Positions 42,977 to 56,900 of a stretch of 64,000 bases of DNA are shown here, one piece after another. The notes under the pieces are model-generated. The model searched no databases. It had not been told where the DNA came from and worked only from the letters and a program-made list of their open reading frames with translations. Each line of letters opens with the position of its first letter. Positions within the stretch are counted from its first letter, which is position 1. This stretch comes from Tetracentron sinense. Taxonomy: Eukaryota > Streptophyta > Magnoliopsida > Trochodendrales > Trochodendraceae. Location of the stretch: assembly GCA_015143295.1 (NCBI GenBank), contig CM026568.1, positions 29,334,441-29,398,440 on the forward strand, read 5' to 3'. Both the position numbers and the translations under genes were made by a program.

Positions 42977-43520
42977 TATATGAGATGATTTGATTTGATA
43001 GACAACTAAAGCATTTCTTTTGCTGGAAGAAGGCACTTGGCTATCATATAGAGAATCACTTTTGTACTTAATTAGTTAGGTTCTGTAATACAAATAATAT
43101 CACCAAAACCATTTAAGCATCTCTTTTTGCAACTCATGAAGGAACTTCAAAAATTTTAGAGAAATATGTGCATCTATTACTTTTTTCATGTGTCTAACAA
43201 AATAGATAAATTGATTACAAAAAAGAAGAAGATAAATTGCCAATGGTTTACAATAAGAGTTTTAAGTATAAACCAAAGATTTCAATGGATTTTCAGAGCT
43301 CCCAAAACACCTTTTTGGATAGGGATTTTTTATCAATATAGAGTAGAGCTCTGTTTCATGATGAAAAACGAAGCTCCTCTTTTTATCTATGGTGATGACA
43401 ATCTTATAATTGTGAAAAAAAATTATTCCAAAATTGTCCCAAAAAAGTGTCATTGTTTTTGTAGACATCCAATTTTGCACGCCTCAATGACTCGTTTTTC
43501 ACTCCAAGTATCAAACAAAT
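42977..43520. other. Intergenic DNA
   Basis: A 118-codon frame at 43166-43522 and an antisense frame over it have no recognised domain. No repeat identified. Confidence 0.3.
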
Positions 43521-44850
43521 GAACTCAGAGATGCGATCCAAACTCTAATATATCCAAGGTCGAAGTTGAAACCAAAGCCAAAGCCTGATCCAGCCAAAAC
43601 CCAGGGAAGGGCCTTCATTTTTGTTGAAAAAAAAAAAAACCCAGCGCCCTTTAAAAGGGCACAAACCCATTTTTTGTAAAAATCCGATGTCACGGTTTTT
43701 TAAAGGGCGCAATCCCATTTGCAATGAAATTTTGATGTTGCGCCTTTTAAAAAGGCGCAATTAGGAAAACCCTAAATTTTGAATTCTGGTTAAACATGCC
43801 AATGGCCTTAGCGCAGCACTCAAGGAAGAGAAACCTAATTTCATTGTTTTAAAGGGCGCGAGCACCATATTTTCCAATATTTTATTCCGCACAGGCCAAT
43901 CACCTTGAGCCACCTCACTAGGATTTCCGAGAACATTTAGTCCCACATCGGAAAAAAAAAAGAAAATCCATTCTTTTCACTATTATAAAATGACATTCAC
44001 CCCACACTCTTAGATCATCTTGAAAAATATAGGGAGAGCCTTTGGAGCCCTCGAGAAACCCTAGTCTTGTGAAATTTTGGAAGCTTAGAGAGATCTTACC
44101 AAACCTTAGGGAGTCCGGAGAAAACCCTAACTCATCTTGGAGGAGTCGCGGAGCTCAGATTTTCTTTGTTGTTCTTATCTTTAGGTAGTTGGAGTGCTGG
44201 TTCATTGGAGTACAATCAAAAGGTATGCAACATTTTCCTCTCATTCTACTTCTACCATTCATGTCCTTTCTTCCTTCCCTCTTCTCTAATAATCCAAAGA
44301 TTTCCCTCCAAACGGTCGTGAGGAAGTGGAAATCCGGACGAATGAGAGAGTAGGAAGAAGAGATCTTCGATTTCTTCTCCTTACTTTCATTGTATTTTTT
44401 ATTATTATTGTTAGTTCTTCTATTTTCCACTAAAGTAGGTGAGACTCCTCTCGATTCGGTCGAGGAGAGAGTGCGGTTGTTCACCGATTTAAGGAAAGAG
44501 CTTTATCACTCTAGTAGAGAGAAATCACCCCGATTCGGTCGAGGAGAGTTGAATTTCTAATATCGAAATAAAAGAACAAAAAAAGAAATAAAGAAAATAA
44601 TTGATTAATTAAATTAATGGAGAAATATTAAAAAGGTAACCGTCATTCGACGGATGAATAAGGGTGCCCAACACCTTCTTGTACTCATAAAAGAACCCCT
44701 GAATCCGATCTTTGGTTCTCGGACCAAAAATGATAATATTTGGTGACCAATCACACCCGAATTTTTTTATTGGTGGCAACTTTAAAAATCTCGGCTTCTC
44801 ATTAGTATGAAAATATTAATGTGGGAAAAAGATCGACCCGAGCCGACTAT
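43521..44850 (+). mobile_element. Possible LTR-element remnant with GGCGCAA words
   Basis: 43640-43870 repeats a unit of about 58 bp around CCTTTTAAAAGGGCGC/GGCGCAAT words. TAGTCCCACATCGGAAAA (43938) and the leader-like run to 44110 resemble plant LTR promoter-leader sequence. GGGTGCCCAACACCTTCTTG (44663) followed by a TTGGTGGCAAC stretch resembles the region next to the primer site of Ty3/gypsy elements. Ends and target duplication were not found, so this is a fossil fragment at best. Confidence 0.35.
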
Positions 44851-45627
44851 TACATAATTTTTACACTAAAAATGAGAGTTCCACTTTTACGCTGTGAAAT
44901 AGAACTCCACTTCAAAATTAAACTCATTAAAATAACATGATTTAGATATTAACAAGTATATATGTCGATCTACAACGATTAATTTGTATGAATATCTATT
45001 CTACAAATTAATCATGTGTCAGGAATCAGATTTGAACTGTTGACACTAGAATTTTCAATCCCCTGAGCTATCTCAATCATTCCCCATGCAATAATGTAAA
45101 GGACATGTCTGGTTATGAAATTTTATACGGGTGTTTTGAGAGATCCAAAATTTCATAGAGAACTTTTCCGCATGTGTTTGTGAAAGGAATTTTACATGGA
45201 TATTTTAGTCACTTAATGCATGAATAATTGTGAGAAAGGAAGGCTTAAAATGATGATAACCTCATCAATAATTTGGCTCAACTTTCTAAGTCAGTACACC
45301 CTAAATTATGATTATGGTCTTTTGCTTTGATTTGATTGTTGGCATAATCAATTATTAGGGTTAGTAGGTTAATGAATGGGAACAATGTCCCCGAGACCAC
45401 TCCCATGAGAGGACATGCCTCACCATCTGAGCTAGAGAGGTAGGTGGGTTCCCTTCTTTGATTTTTGAACTTTGAAATGCCTTAATTAATTTTCTAATAT
45501 TGCGACCCATTTCAAGACAAAGAAAACAATTGCATGCCAACTATGCAGCAAATTTCCCCCATCGTGTTTTTTTTTTTTGAGAGAGGTGTGGGTTAGGTAC
45601 TTAGGTAGCATATTAGCGGTTAGGTTT
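44851..45627. other. Intergenic DNA
   Basis: No gene or named repeat was recognised. A T-run lies at 45569-45579. Confidence 0.3.
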
Positions 45628-46082
45628 AACCCACTTTGCATATAAGTTATTCTAAGTTTCTGTTTTGCATAGATACTCAGCATTTATGTAAAGTTTTACA
45701 TATGTTATCATTGGATACTTACGTTAACATTTAACCCAAACTAGTGGTAAAAAGATAGAATTGCCCACATGTGTTGGTTATTCTCCTTTAAAAATATTAT
45801 TGGGATTATTCAGTCATTTTACCAATTATAATTTTTTAATTTTTCTTATCTTCTAAATATTTAGACTTTATCAGCGTAAAAATATTAACTATGAATTTAA
45901 TTATATATAATCAATTTTTTCATTTAAATGTCAACTAACTCTAATGAAATTTTGGAAAGAAAAATAATCAGAGTATTATTGGAAAGTACCCAATGAACAT
46001 ATGCAAAACTTTACATAAATTATGAGTATTTATGCAAAACAAAAACTTAGAATAACTTATATGCAAAGTGAGTTATACCCAG
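45628..46082. repeat. Long inverted repeat, arms of about 90 bp
   Basis: The left arm (45636-45723: CTTTGCATATAAGTTATTCT, then GTTTTGCATAGATACTCA, then GTAAAGTTTTACATATG) is the reverse complement of the right arm (about 45985-46070) with few differences. The centre is AT-rich. Probably a MITE; outer ends not fixed. Confidence 0.65.
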
Positions 46083-46262
46083 AAATTGATATGCAAACAT
46101 CCCCCTCCCTCTTTTCCTTTTTATTCACAACCCATCATGCTTCTCGATCACATTTTTTGGGTCCATATTCTATTGAATTATATACAAATATTGCTATTTG
46201 AAATAATGGGAGTGCTAGCCATCCTCTCCTCTTTAGGGGCAAGACTGATATAAGAAAAGGAT

Positions 46263-46412
46263 AAAGCTTCTGAGACTCTCTTAGGGCCGAGACCCCGAGA
46301 CCATACTCCAAGGGCATAGGATTTCATGTGGGGCCCATTTCATGATGGGCTCCACCTGAAATCCTATGCTCTTAGAGCACGGTTTCGGCCTAAGAAGGTC
46401 TCAATAGCAAAT
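46263..46412. mobile_element. Foldback MITE, 150 bp
   Basis: GCTTCTGAGACTCTCTTAGG and GGGCATAGGATTTCATGTGG on the left pair with CCACCTGAAATCCTATGCTC and GGCCTAAGAAGGTCTCAATA on the right. It folds almost end to end. No ORF; duplication not assigned. Confidence 0.65.
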
Positions 46413-47987
46413 CCTATAAAAAAAATTAGTCTTTATATTCTTGTCCAATAGAGGTGATGGTGCAATAAAAGGAGATTCTGCTGCCAAAATCCTTAGAATA
46501 GTAATACAACTAAGAATGAGAACAAAGTAGAGGGACCTTTTATCATTTTCTATTAGTGGGCTCAATTACCTAATGACACATGTCCTCCTTTTATGTCAAT
46601 GTCTCAACTTTTTTCTTTCAAATCCTAATTAAATTAGTATTAACCTTTAGAAATTCTAGTATTTCAAAAACTAGACAAGTAAGTGAGTAACATGTCTAGG
46701 TCGTTTACCAAAAAAAAAAAAACATATCTAAGTCTGTTTTGTGTTTTTGTGTGTGGCAAATGAGCACATAGTCCTTCTGTGACCCTTATAAAGTTGTGAC
46801 ACGTACTAGATATATTGATAAAAATATTCATTATATAGTGAGACAATATTTGACATTCATAATTTTTACTTTTACTATCATATCCTATATGGTTTGAGGG
46901 CACACAAAATTTGTGTCGACTTACACTAACAAAATGAACTTAACATATCTTGTTGGAATGTGTGAGGACTCCCAAGTAGCTCTCATATGCATGTGGTCTT
47001 CTTATAAGAGAACTCACTAAATAAATTTGAGTTTTAATATAAACAGAAACTCTTTTAAGAGATAACCGAAGCTCCTCAAATATGCATGTAAGCTTATGTG
47101 AGTAGTAGGGGTGAGAGAGGTTGGGGGATCCAATCCCCCAAGGGTATGAGTTGCAAGTGTTTCAATCCCAAGCTAACATCTCACGTATTCATTATTCATT
47201 GTACTAGCATAGATAAATGATGCCAACACCACCAAAATTAGAAAATGAAAAAGACATAATAAATCAAGAGAAATTTAATCTCAACATTTAATTATTTGAA
47301 TTAAAATATTAGGATTCTGTGACTATGCTTGGGAGTACTCATAGATTGATTCTTTAGGAATTGTTGAGCTAAACACTAATTAAAGCAATTCCAATCGCAT
47401 CATAAAGAAGAAAAGTAAATCACTTTTGTGTCTGAGAGGGTAATTAGAGTTGAAACGAATGGCCCCAGCAATTTTCTAAAGATTACATAAAAATTTCAAC
47501 ATATAAAATCGCACTTCTTATATACCTGTAATTTGCAAAATAACTAGACGCACATTATAGAGAGCTTTTGTTCATATTATAATTCAAATTTTTTTTTAAA
47601 TCCAAGATTCTTAAGGTTATTGGACATGTGGCGCAACGCTGTTGTTTCTTAAGCGGTTCTCTTAAACATATAGTTGAGGGGATCCTGTTTCAATTCGTAC
47701 TCGGTTCAGCCGGAGAATTTGTGCTCGTATTTCTCTATTTGCTCCTCCATAGCTCGAACTTGGAGGTACATTTGAGTCTTTCTCTTGCTTCTTAGGTTTA
47801 TCAACGATCTTAATTTGTTCTGAAATCGATTTTTGAGATATTTCAGACCAAATGACAGATGCATTTCTGTTGCAGATCCGTGAATCTCTGTGAAATTTTC
47901 TGATAAAGGAGAGATTTCTAGGGTTTCTGCTAAAAAGAGAGGGAGAGAGGGTGAGGGACTGGTCTTTTCATTCGTTTCTGAGTAACA
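46413..47987. other. Upstream region of the DnaJ gene
   Basis: No gene was recognised. The last 300 bases are promoter and leader of the ATJ16-like gene. No strong TATA box was seen, and the leader carries GA-rich and CT-rich tracts (47880-47960). A 113-codon minus frame over the leader is taken as chance. Confidence 0.4.
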
Positions 47988-50900
47988 ATGCCGGCTCGCC
48001 GCGGCTTTTCTTCGAAGTTGAAGAAGAATGAGGCCGCAAAGCAGCAACGACGAGACCCCTATGAGGTTCTTGGCGTCTCGAAGAACTCAAAGGACCAGGA
48101 AATTAAGAGCGCCTACCGAAAAATGGCTCTCAAGTAAGCTAATTGTCAATTTCTTTCTAACAATTTTTTGACTTTCATCAAATAATTGTGTTTCTTGTGA
48201 TTTTAACTTTTATTTTGTTTTAAAAATTCATTCTTTTTTATGAATGTTGGAAAGCGAGGGATTTTAATTTTGATATTTTGTTATTCTCGGGATATTTTCT
48301 GTTAATTTAGATCTTCTCATCGGAAAGATGAGAGTCAAGTCTCTTGTATACAAATATGACTTGTAACTAATTTTGATAAATTAGCTTGATTTTGTTACAA
48401 TGCGAATTTCATGCCCGGTAAAATCCTAAAGTTGGAACTTGAGGTGATCCATGTCACCAGCAAATTGGGCAATTCATAGAAGGCAACCGGAAGTGATAGG
48501 AGATATTGTTGAAAAATTGTCCTGGTGTTCTAATTGTTCAGTTATTTGTGAAAAAATCTCTTTGGAACCTTCCATTTGGTATCTCTAATTAGCCCTTTGT
48601 TCTCCTTGGACTGCATCGTGCACTCTTGGTGTCATTCACTTTGTCTTGTATAATTCTTAAGGTTTGACTCTCTTACGTTGTTCTTTGAAATTGGTGTATA
48701 AGACTTTTTTTTATCGATTGTGTGTGTATGAGACTTTAAATGCCATAATCATGTCATATCCGTGTGTTCTTTGCCTATTTGTCCAATCCTCTGTTAGGGT
48801 GAGTCATAGGAATATAATGATGTTGCGTTCCTTAAGCTTCTATCTAAGCATCTGTTCAACTCATTTTTCACCTTGACAATCGCTGAAGATATGCACTACT
48901 CGTTGGTTACCTTTGCATCTCAAAGGGGAGGTGAAACTTATGCTTCAGGTGGTCAATTTGTATTATTCTACTAATCTGGCGGGTTGAGTGGTGGTAAGAA
49001 GGATGTTTCATTGATCATTCAATTTGGGAGGTATTATTGGCTAACCTTGTGAGAAACTTCTGCAATTACTCCTTTTCTCTTTTGCTGTAGAAAAACTCTA
49101 GGCTTTTCAATTGGATGGTCATGCAACAAGCGGACATGATTACAGCCTACTATTTTTGTGGTATCTGAGATTCTTAATGGGAATTATGACAGCTAGTTTA
49201 GGGTAGTTTTCTTTGCCATCTCCTGTTGCTTGCATATTCGTTCCGTTTTTTGAGTGTGGGTTTTTAGGTTACTCCTTGATGGGACCAGGAAAACATTGTG
49301 GGATTGGTCAGATGTGTATATATCTGCTCCACAGTTGCAGGTTTTGTAGGTTACTCCTTGATGGGACCAGGAAAACAGTGTGGGATTGGTCAGATATGTA
49401 TGGATTTGCTCCCAGATTGCCTCTCTGAAAAGCTTGTTTTGCATTGTTTTCCTTATTCATTGTCTCATAATTATGGCATGTAAGGGTGACCCTTTTCACT
49501 TTCTGTATTTCATAGCATGGATTGTGCTGGTTGTTTGGATAATTGATGCTTGAAGACTTTTTTTTTTCTGAGAATTATCCGAGGCACTTGGTGGAGTTTC
49601 CCTATCAGTTGGTTTGGTTTAATGGGGTGCCTTCAAAGGTGTCGGTTTTCCTTTGGTCTGCTTATTAAGGCAAGATTCTGACTCTGGATAATTTAAGAAA
49701 GAGAGGTTGGAGTTTGCCTAATCGCTGCTATTTGTGTTTGTTGGAGGAGGAATCAGTGGATCATTTGCTTCTTCAGTGTCTGTTTGTGATAAGGATTTGA
49801 TTGTATTTTCTTTCCCAGCTCGGGGTAGCTTGGACATTCCCCTCGTCTTTTTGGGTGCTATTATCTTGCTGGCTCTCAAGTTCGGTGGACAAGCAGCTAG
49901 AGCTCATTTGGGCTCTCCTTTCAGGGGTGGTCTCGTGGTCTTTGTGGAAAGAGCGGAATAGGAGGGTGTTTGAGAATTCTGTATCACCTTTTGATAGAGT
50001 GTGCACCCGCTTGCGTGCAACTTTAAGGGATTGAGTCTCAGCTATAGTGGACTTGGAGGAGATAGGTTTCGACGAGATTATCGTTTAGGCATATTTTGGG
50101 GTTTTTTTTAGTTGTTTCGTGTGTATTGTTGTGTTGCCTTCTTTTCTCTTTTTTCATGTCTGTTGTGTTTTTTGTCTGTGCTCTTGGAGATTCACTTTTG
50201 GTGAATCGGCTTTTTAATGAACTTGATTTTTACCGATCAAAAAAAAAAAAAAAGCTTTTATTTTGGGGTAATTCTTTAACACCTCCCTATCCCACACCCC
50301 CATCTCTAAATGTACCTACATTGTATGATTTAGAAAACTGGTAGGGCTCCTGCCTAACTCCCTATCCGGCTATCCCCACTATATCCCCCCCCCCCCCCCC
50401 TCCAAAAAGATAGCTGATGCTTGAAGACAGATTCGACCACCTTGACATAGTATGCACCTTGTGGTCCGAGTGCAATGTTTGATCAGGTTGATGCTGCACT
50501 TCTTAGGTTTCTTCTCTCCAGGTTTCAATTAGAGGATGAAGTATACCAAAGATGTTTATTAATTTACTTTCCAGAAGATTGGGGTTGGTATTTTCTTGTC
50601 CGTGTCAATGGCACAGATCATGGACAAGCTTCCTGAGTGATAGTTACCAAGTTGGGGTTTAGGAATAATTCATTTAGGAAAAAGTTTGGGAAAAATTGTC
50701 GAAATTCGGAAACAAATCCGGAAAATGTCGGATAAGAAATGAAAAAAATATAAAATAAGATTACTAATTATGAAACGTATAGATAAATATATTTCATATA
50801 TTAAATATTTATTTAGGATTTAAAAAAAAAAAACCGTGAATAATTCGTGAAATTCGTGACTTTGAAAAAGTCGCTATTTTCCAAAACTCGCAAATACTTC

Positions 50901-53900
50901 ATGAATTAATCGTTCGATGAAAAAGTCGGGTATTATTCGGGATTTTTTGAAATAATCGGAGAACTTGGTAACTACTAACTATGCTTGAGTCTGATTAATT
51001 ATTAATGTTTCCCACGTTTTTGTTTCTGTTAACAAGTTATGCTCATCAACTTAACAATCCAGATTGTTTAAAAGGAATGCATATGATACTGTAAAGAGAG
51101 TATATTGGACCACCTGGACTGCATTATTCCTTTTGAGCCAAAAGGGTATTCTGATCATACTGCGACAGTACTATGGTTTCTATTTTTTTTTTGGTTGACT
51201 CAGCTTCTGATATGGATAAATGTAGTAAGATTTATTGTCTTTTTTTAATTTTGCATTAAGATGGTTTTTGTATGTTATGCTCTTGCTCTACTATGTGGTG
51301 GATGAATTGCCTACTAATGATATATATCATACAATTTTAGGTACCATCCAGACAAAAATGCAAATGATCCTAAAGCGGCTGATACATTTAAGGAAGTTAC
51401 ATTTTCCTATAAAATTCTCTCTGATCCAGAAAAACGACGTCATTATGACACAGCTGGTTTTGGGGTAAGATATTTAGGCAGGTGTGTAATTATAAGAACT
51501 GCTTAAATAACTTGTAGTAGCCTCACAGAGTTAGTGTTGATGCTACTGTTTGAGGTTCAGAAATTTCAGTTGTTACTGACAGTTACTAAGTTTGTATCTT
51601 TTGTGTGGTCTAGACTCTAGTCATTACGGTTTTACATTAGCGTCAGCAAATTTATTTCCACCATTTGTGTTGCCATGAAGAGTTGGTGCTAATTGCTGGT
51701 GCAATTGGTCTTTGCCCAGGCTATTGAATCAGAAAGCCAAGATTTGGAGCTAGATCTTTCAAGTTTGGGAGCTGTGAATACCATGTTTGCTGCACTTTTT
51801 AGGTAAGTCCAGATTAAGGGAAGTTCTGCATTTTTACTTGTGAATAGACTCATGATACTCATGAGCCCTGTGCCACGAACTGATGTGCTCAGTTCTGTTC
51901 TTGTATGTTCTACGCAATAGTAAACTTGGTGTGCCAATTAAGACCACCATATCGGCAATTGTCTTGGATGAGGCACTGAGGGGCATGGTAACCATTCGTC
52001 CACTTATGCTAGATCAACCCTTTTTTAAGAAGGTTAGGTATTGTTATCCCTTTTCTTTTTCTTGGTTTAGCTATTATCTTGACTCAGCCTAGTGGACACA
52101 TTTGAGTATTTATCATCTTTTTACAGGTTGAGAAACAATGTGCTCACTTCTATTCTATAGCAATAACAGAACAGGAAGCACAAGCTGGATTTGTGTGTCG
52201 AGTGCAATCGCCAGACAAGAGCAAATTCAAGGTTTGTACAAAAATTGCATGTGTTTGGTGTTATGTTCAACTTTAAGATTCCCTCTTATTCATATGAAGC
52301 TTGGTTGACGTTTATTCCTTTATAAAAACATGAAATAATGGTTACTTTCAAAATGTGATAATAATTTAGGTAAAATGAAACACAATCACACTAATGGGGG
52401 GAACTAATGCTGATGCCAACAATTCCTCATCTTCTAGTTAAAGACACTTAAAAAAAAGGAAGATACTTTGAGCTTTCAATAGATTAGGGCCTGAACTGCA
52501 AAAATGTCAAATTATTACTACTAATGAAAGCCGGGATGGGGGAGGTCCACGTGGCGTGTTTAGAGCAATTTTAGGGAATGAAGAGATATGTTTAAAGAAG
52601 TTTTTCATATTCATACCTCTTCATTTTGTATTGGATTCTGCACACCTACTAATATTGGACTCCAATGACTTTGATGGAAGGGATGCAACGTTTGGATTTT
52701 TGAGTGGGGCTCGAATCTTCACTGACACCCTTCAATTGCACCTCTTTCCTGCCCTTAATTTTCTCCCTGCACTATTTATCTTTCACAGCCAATTAAGTAA
52801 TGGGTTACACGGTTGTTTGGATTGAGAAAGTAGTGGGCCGGCGATGGTTAGATGGAATGTCCATGCAACCACGCCTCCTCTTTTCTACCATTTTCTATTC
52901 TCTCTCCCCTTTAAATATCAAACATTCCATGTGATGTGCCTGTTTGGGAGGGATGCACCTATTGGAAGTCTGTTTTCAGGGAGACAGAACTATGAATTGG
53001 GGGAGCGATGCAACTATTCGTAACAAAGTTCAACTCTTGATTGGTTTCACCTCCTTCCGCAACCGACACACCTATTCACACTGCATCTTTATAAATGCTC
53101 CTCTCTTTCTCTCATTATTGAACACGCAACATAAACAATAATGTCGCCCTTATTCTCTCTTTTATTTTCTCATTCTCTTTCTCTGTTATGTTCTCATAAA
53201 CTCTCTCAACCTCCCAATCAATCGAATCTATTACTGTACAATAAAGAAATAGAGGTGCCAACAACGAGAAAATCCTACGTGGCATCCTTCTTAGTTTTCT
53301 ATTTCCAATTTGCTACCACCACAATGACTCTTTAGAGTTCTCACGTGGCTCCTTAAAATTGAGTTTTTGATCAACATCAGATGACCCACTCAACGGGCAC
53401 GCCCATTACAAAAGCTATTGTTCAAACGGTTTCGGGTTCCAATGGCATTTCCAAACGTTTTTGGGTATATCATATAACTTCACCTTCCAGCCTGCCATAT
53501 CTTTCCATTTTCTTGCAACTTTGTCTCTCCCTCCGACACTTCACTTCTATCTTTAAAAGAAAATTTTTCCAAAATGGCCACAGAACCCAGATATCATCTC
53601 CAGACACTTCATTTTCAATTGGAGAGATTCATTCCACTCTTATGTGTTTACTACTCATGCAGAATACAAATTTCAGTCCTTCAAAATAACAAATATCCAT
53701 AGAAATAGGAAGAAGAAGAGAAACAGAATTAGGGGAACATACCAGCGTTGTGGGAGACGTAGATCTTGATGAGGGTTGTTTTTGGGAAATCGTAAAGGCG
53801 ATACTGCGATAGTGAGTCGACTCAGTCCTTGGAGATACGAATGACTCATCATCTGCAAGAGAACTTTCCATTACATGAGGGAATGATCCGATGTATTGTA

Positions 53901-56900
53901 GTTTGAAATCTCTACTTGAATCAAGGTTAGTCCTTATTTTTGGTTCTTTTATGGATACCGGTTGGTGGTTTCACCAAGTAATGTAGGTACATTCATAGAG
54001 AAGCAAGAGACCCTCAAGTAAGTTTGGATAAGAGTAAAATTCATAAATGTTTCATTAAGATAGTTTTGTCTATTTTACAAAATTTAATATTGAACATTCA
54101 TGGAGAAGCATTCCTTTGTAATGAACTTTATCTATTGTTATTACTATAGCTTTTGTTTGTGGAAAATTGATTTGTTGTTAGAATGGAGAAACAGTTCTAG
54201 CAAATTAATTAAGGAGTTGAAGTGGAACAATGAAATAAAATGAAAGTTACGCTTGGTGTGTGCGTGTGAGTTATTTACCTCTACCTAAAAACAAAATGAA
54301 ATTTATGCTTCAATATTTTTTGGAAAAAAGGCATGTTGTCAAAAGTTTTTTTGAGTGTGTGACATTGAAGTGGAACAATACAAGCTTAGATCCCTTATTT
54401 TTCTAGACAAAGTTAGCCTTAGATTTGTAAACACATAAGGGTTTTTGTTCTCTTTGTAGTTTATAAGATTTATGTACCCCTGTATTCTTTTTAATTAATA
54501 AACAGGTAGGGTCTGCCAAACCCCACTTTCATATTCCCTGATCTGGTATTTCACTTGAAGGTATTGCCATCATTAAGCTACTAGAGCTATTAGGTTAGTG
54601 TCAATGGGTGTGCGTGCGCACTACATAGAAATTCTAGTCTTCCAATTAAGGACGCAAGTCTAGGGCTTCTAAAATCAGAACTTGGTTGCCTTTTCCTTCT
54701 TATTTTTTGTTATTAATTTTTTCCACCTTAGTATAAGTATAATTCACTTTGAGAAATATGCGCTCACTTGATGGACATTTTTTCTGCACTTAATATTTGA
54801 TCTCTTAACCCAGAAAATGTATGTCAGATGAGAGGGGTTTTACTTGAACCTTTATATTGATCTCTGAAATTCTCCTACATTATGTATATGCGTATATTGC
54901 AAAGTCCACAAATCAAACCAGTTAGAGATCATCTTCAACACTTCATTTTGTATTATTTGGAGAGATGAAGCTTGTGATTAATACTGTTGTTACCAATGAA
55001 TGATAACTGAAGTTTTTCATTTTTGTTCTCCTTGGCTAGACAATGTTTATAGTCGACATTCCTGGAACCAAACTTTGTTCAATTCCCATATTTGTATCTA
55101 AGAGGTTTTTTTTGGTGAGGATTTCTATAGTATAGTTATTGTTGCTCCCGTGCATCGCATGGGCCATGGGGTGTTTGCTAGTGTAAATTAAGTCAAACTT
55201 GAAGTGTGGCATAAGTTGGCTTGGGCTAAACTTTATTCTTAAACCATTTTCCCACACATTAGATATCTTTTTTTTTATTGACAATGATGAGCATATATTA
55301 ATCAAAAGGAGCTACAAAGAAAAGAGTTTACAAGAACGTATTAAAAGAAGTAAACAGAAGCAGAAGCAAGTTAGGATTCCCATGTACTGAGAAATACATA
55401 AAAGCTCAACCCAGCACAACTCCCAGATTTGCCCCATCATGCCGAAAGGATGCCCATTCTAAGACCAGTAAACAAGTATGGGAGCAAATGCGAGATAGAG
55501 AAGAATGAGAATCCTCGAAGACTTTTTTGTTTCTCTCTTTCTATATCACCCATGAAATGGCCCCAAGAAGAACCACCCAAATAACCCTCCGCGCACTATC
55601 CTCAATAACGCACTATCCTAACTAACCAAAGGCCAACAGGATAACAATCTGTGAAGGGAAGAAGGAAAGACCCAATCCACGCCTAATTCTTCAATACGAA
55701 AAAAAAAAATTTGGGATGTTTCCCCTAAAAAACGTTCATTTACACCAATCCACGCCTTTTTTTTACCATTCAAAAAAAAAATTCCGGACACATTATTGTA
55801 TGAACGATAGTGAAATTGAATCTTTTTTTTTATTGAGTGGTAAACTGAATCTGAAGTGTTGCAAAGACAAAGTTAAGTTCCAATTGGAGAACTTTGAGAA
55901 GTAGAAGGGCCTCTGATTTTGGAAGGATGTGAAAAAAAACCCTAGATTCTAGGGAAAAGAAAATAGTGGAGAGAGATATTGTAGAACATTGAAACCTACA
56001 CATTATAGGATTTCCACGTGAGTTGAAACTTGCGGGAGTTCCAATACCATATTGATATGCATGGTTTTGTACTCCCTAGAGAGTTTCAAGTTCCCTTGAA
56101 TTGGATCTAACGAAGACCCGAAATTGTATGAATTTCTGTGGAATCCTAATTCCCACATAACAACACGCCCTAAGTTGCGGATATTGTTTGAATTCCTTTG
56201 GAATCCCAATTCCAGCATAACAAAGTGCATAAGTTGAAAACATTGACCCTCTTAAATTTTGATTAAATATTTCCAAAACTTCTTTCTTGTATCCAATAGT
56301 CCAAACTTTCTTACTCTTTCCATTCCTATCAATCAGTGTAGGCAAGGCGACACAAGGTGTCGCCTGGGCGTTGCCTAGGCGGTCGCCTAGGCAGTTTTGG
56401 ACTGTCACTACCTAGGCACCCCTCTAGGCGGGAGGTAGTCACCTGGGCGCTTTAATAGTTAGCCTGCTTTATAGTTTTACAACTTATTTATTTATAATAC
56501 CATTTAAGTAAATGGTTTTACACTTTACTTTCATCTACTTAAGATATTTATATGTAAATAAGGTTATATTCCTAGCCCCCCATTTGAATTTAATAAAAAT
56601 TATCTTAGATCTAAATTCCTAAAGAATAAAAAGTCAACTTTTCAGTTCAAGAACAAAATCCGCTTTTTTAGCGCCTTAGTCAAAATCTCAATTTGCAAAT
56701 GCTAAGTTATTTCTCAAAATTTAAAATTTCATTAAATTCTACGATAACAAAATATTACTAAAATCCAAAAGTCTTGAAAAAAAAAAAAAAGTCTCATATT
56801 TTAGTCTTTAAAATTTTTTTCATCTACAAGATCAAAAAGTCAACTAATAGTTAAGCAGAAAAATACTTATATTCAATCATTACAACATTAAATGTTAATT

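Noticed and set aside
43166-43522. 118-codon open frame
   Set aside because: AT-rich, no recognisable motif, overlapped by an equally long antisense frame.
47706-48047. 113-codon minus frame over the DnaJ start
   Set aside because: Overlaps the leader and first exon of the DnaJ gene in antisense with no known domain.
53381-53689. 102-codon open frame in DnaJ intron 5
   Set aside because: No known domain; its overlap with the Helitron candidate makes a host gene unlikely.
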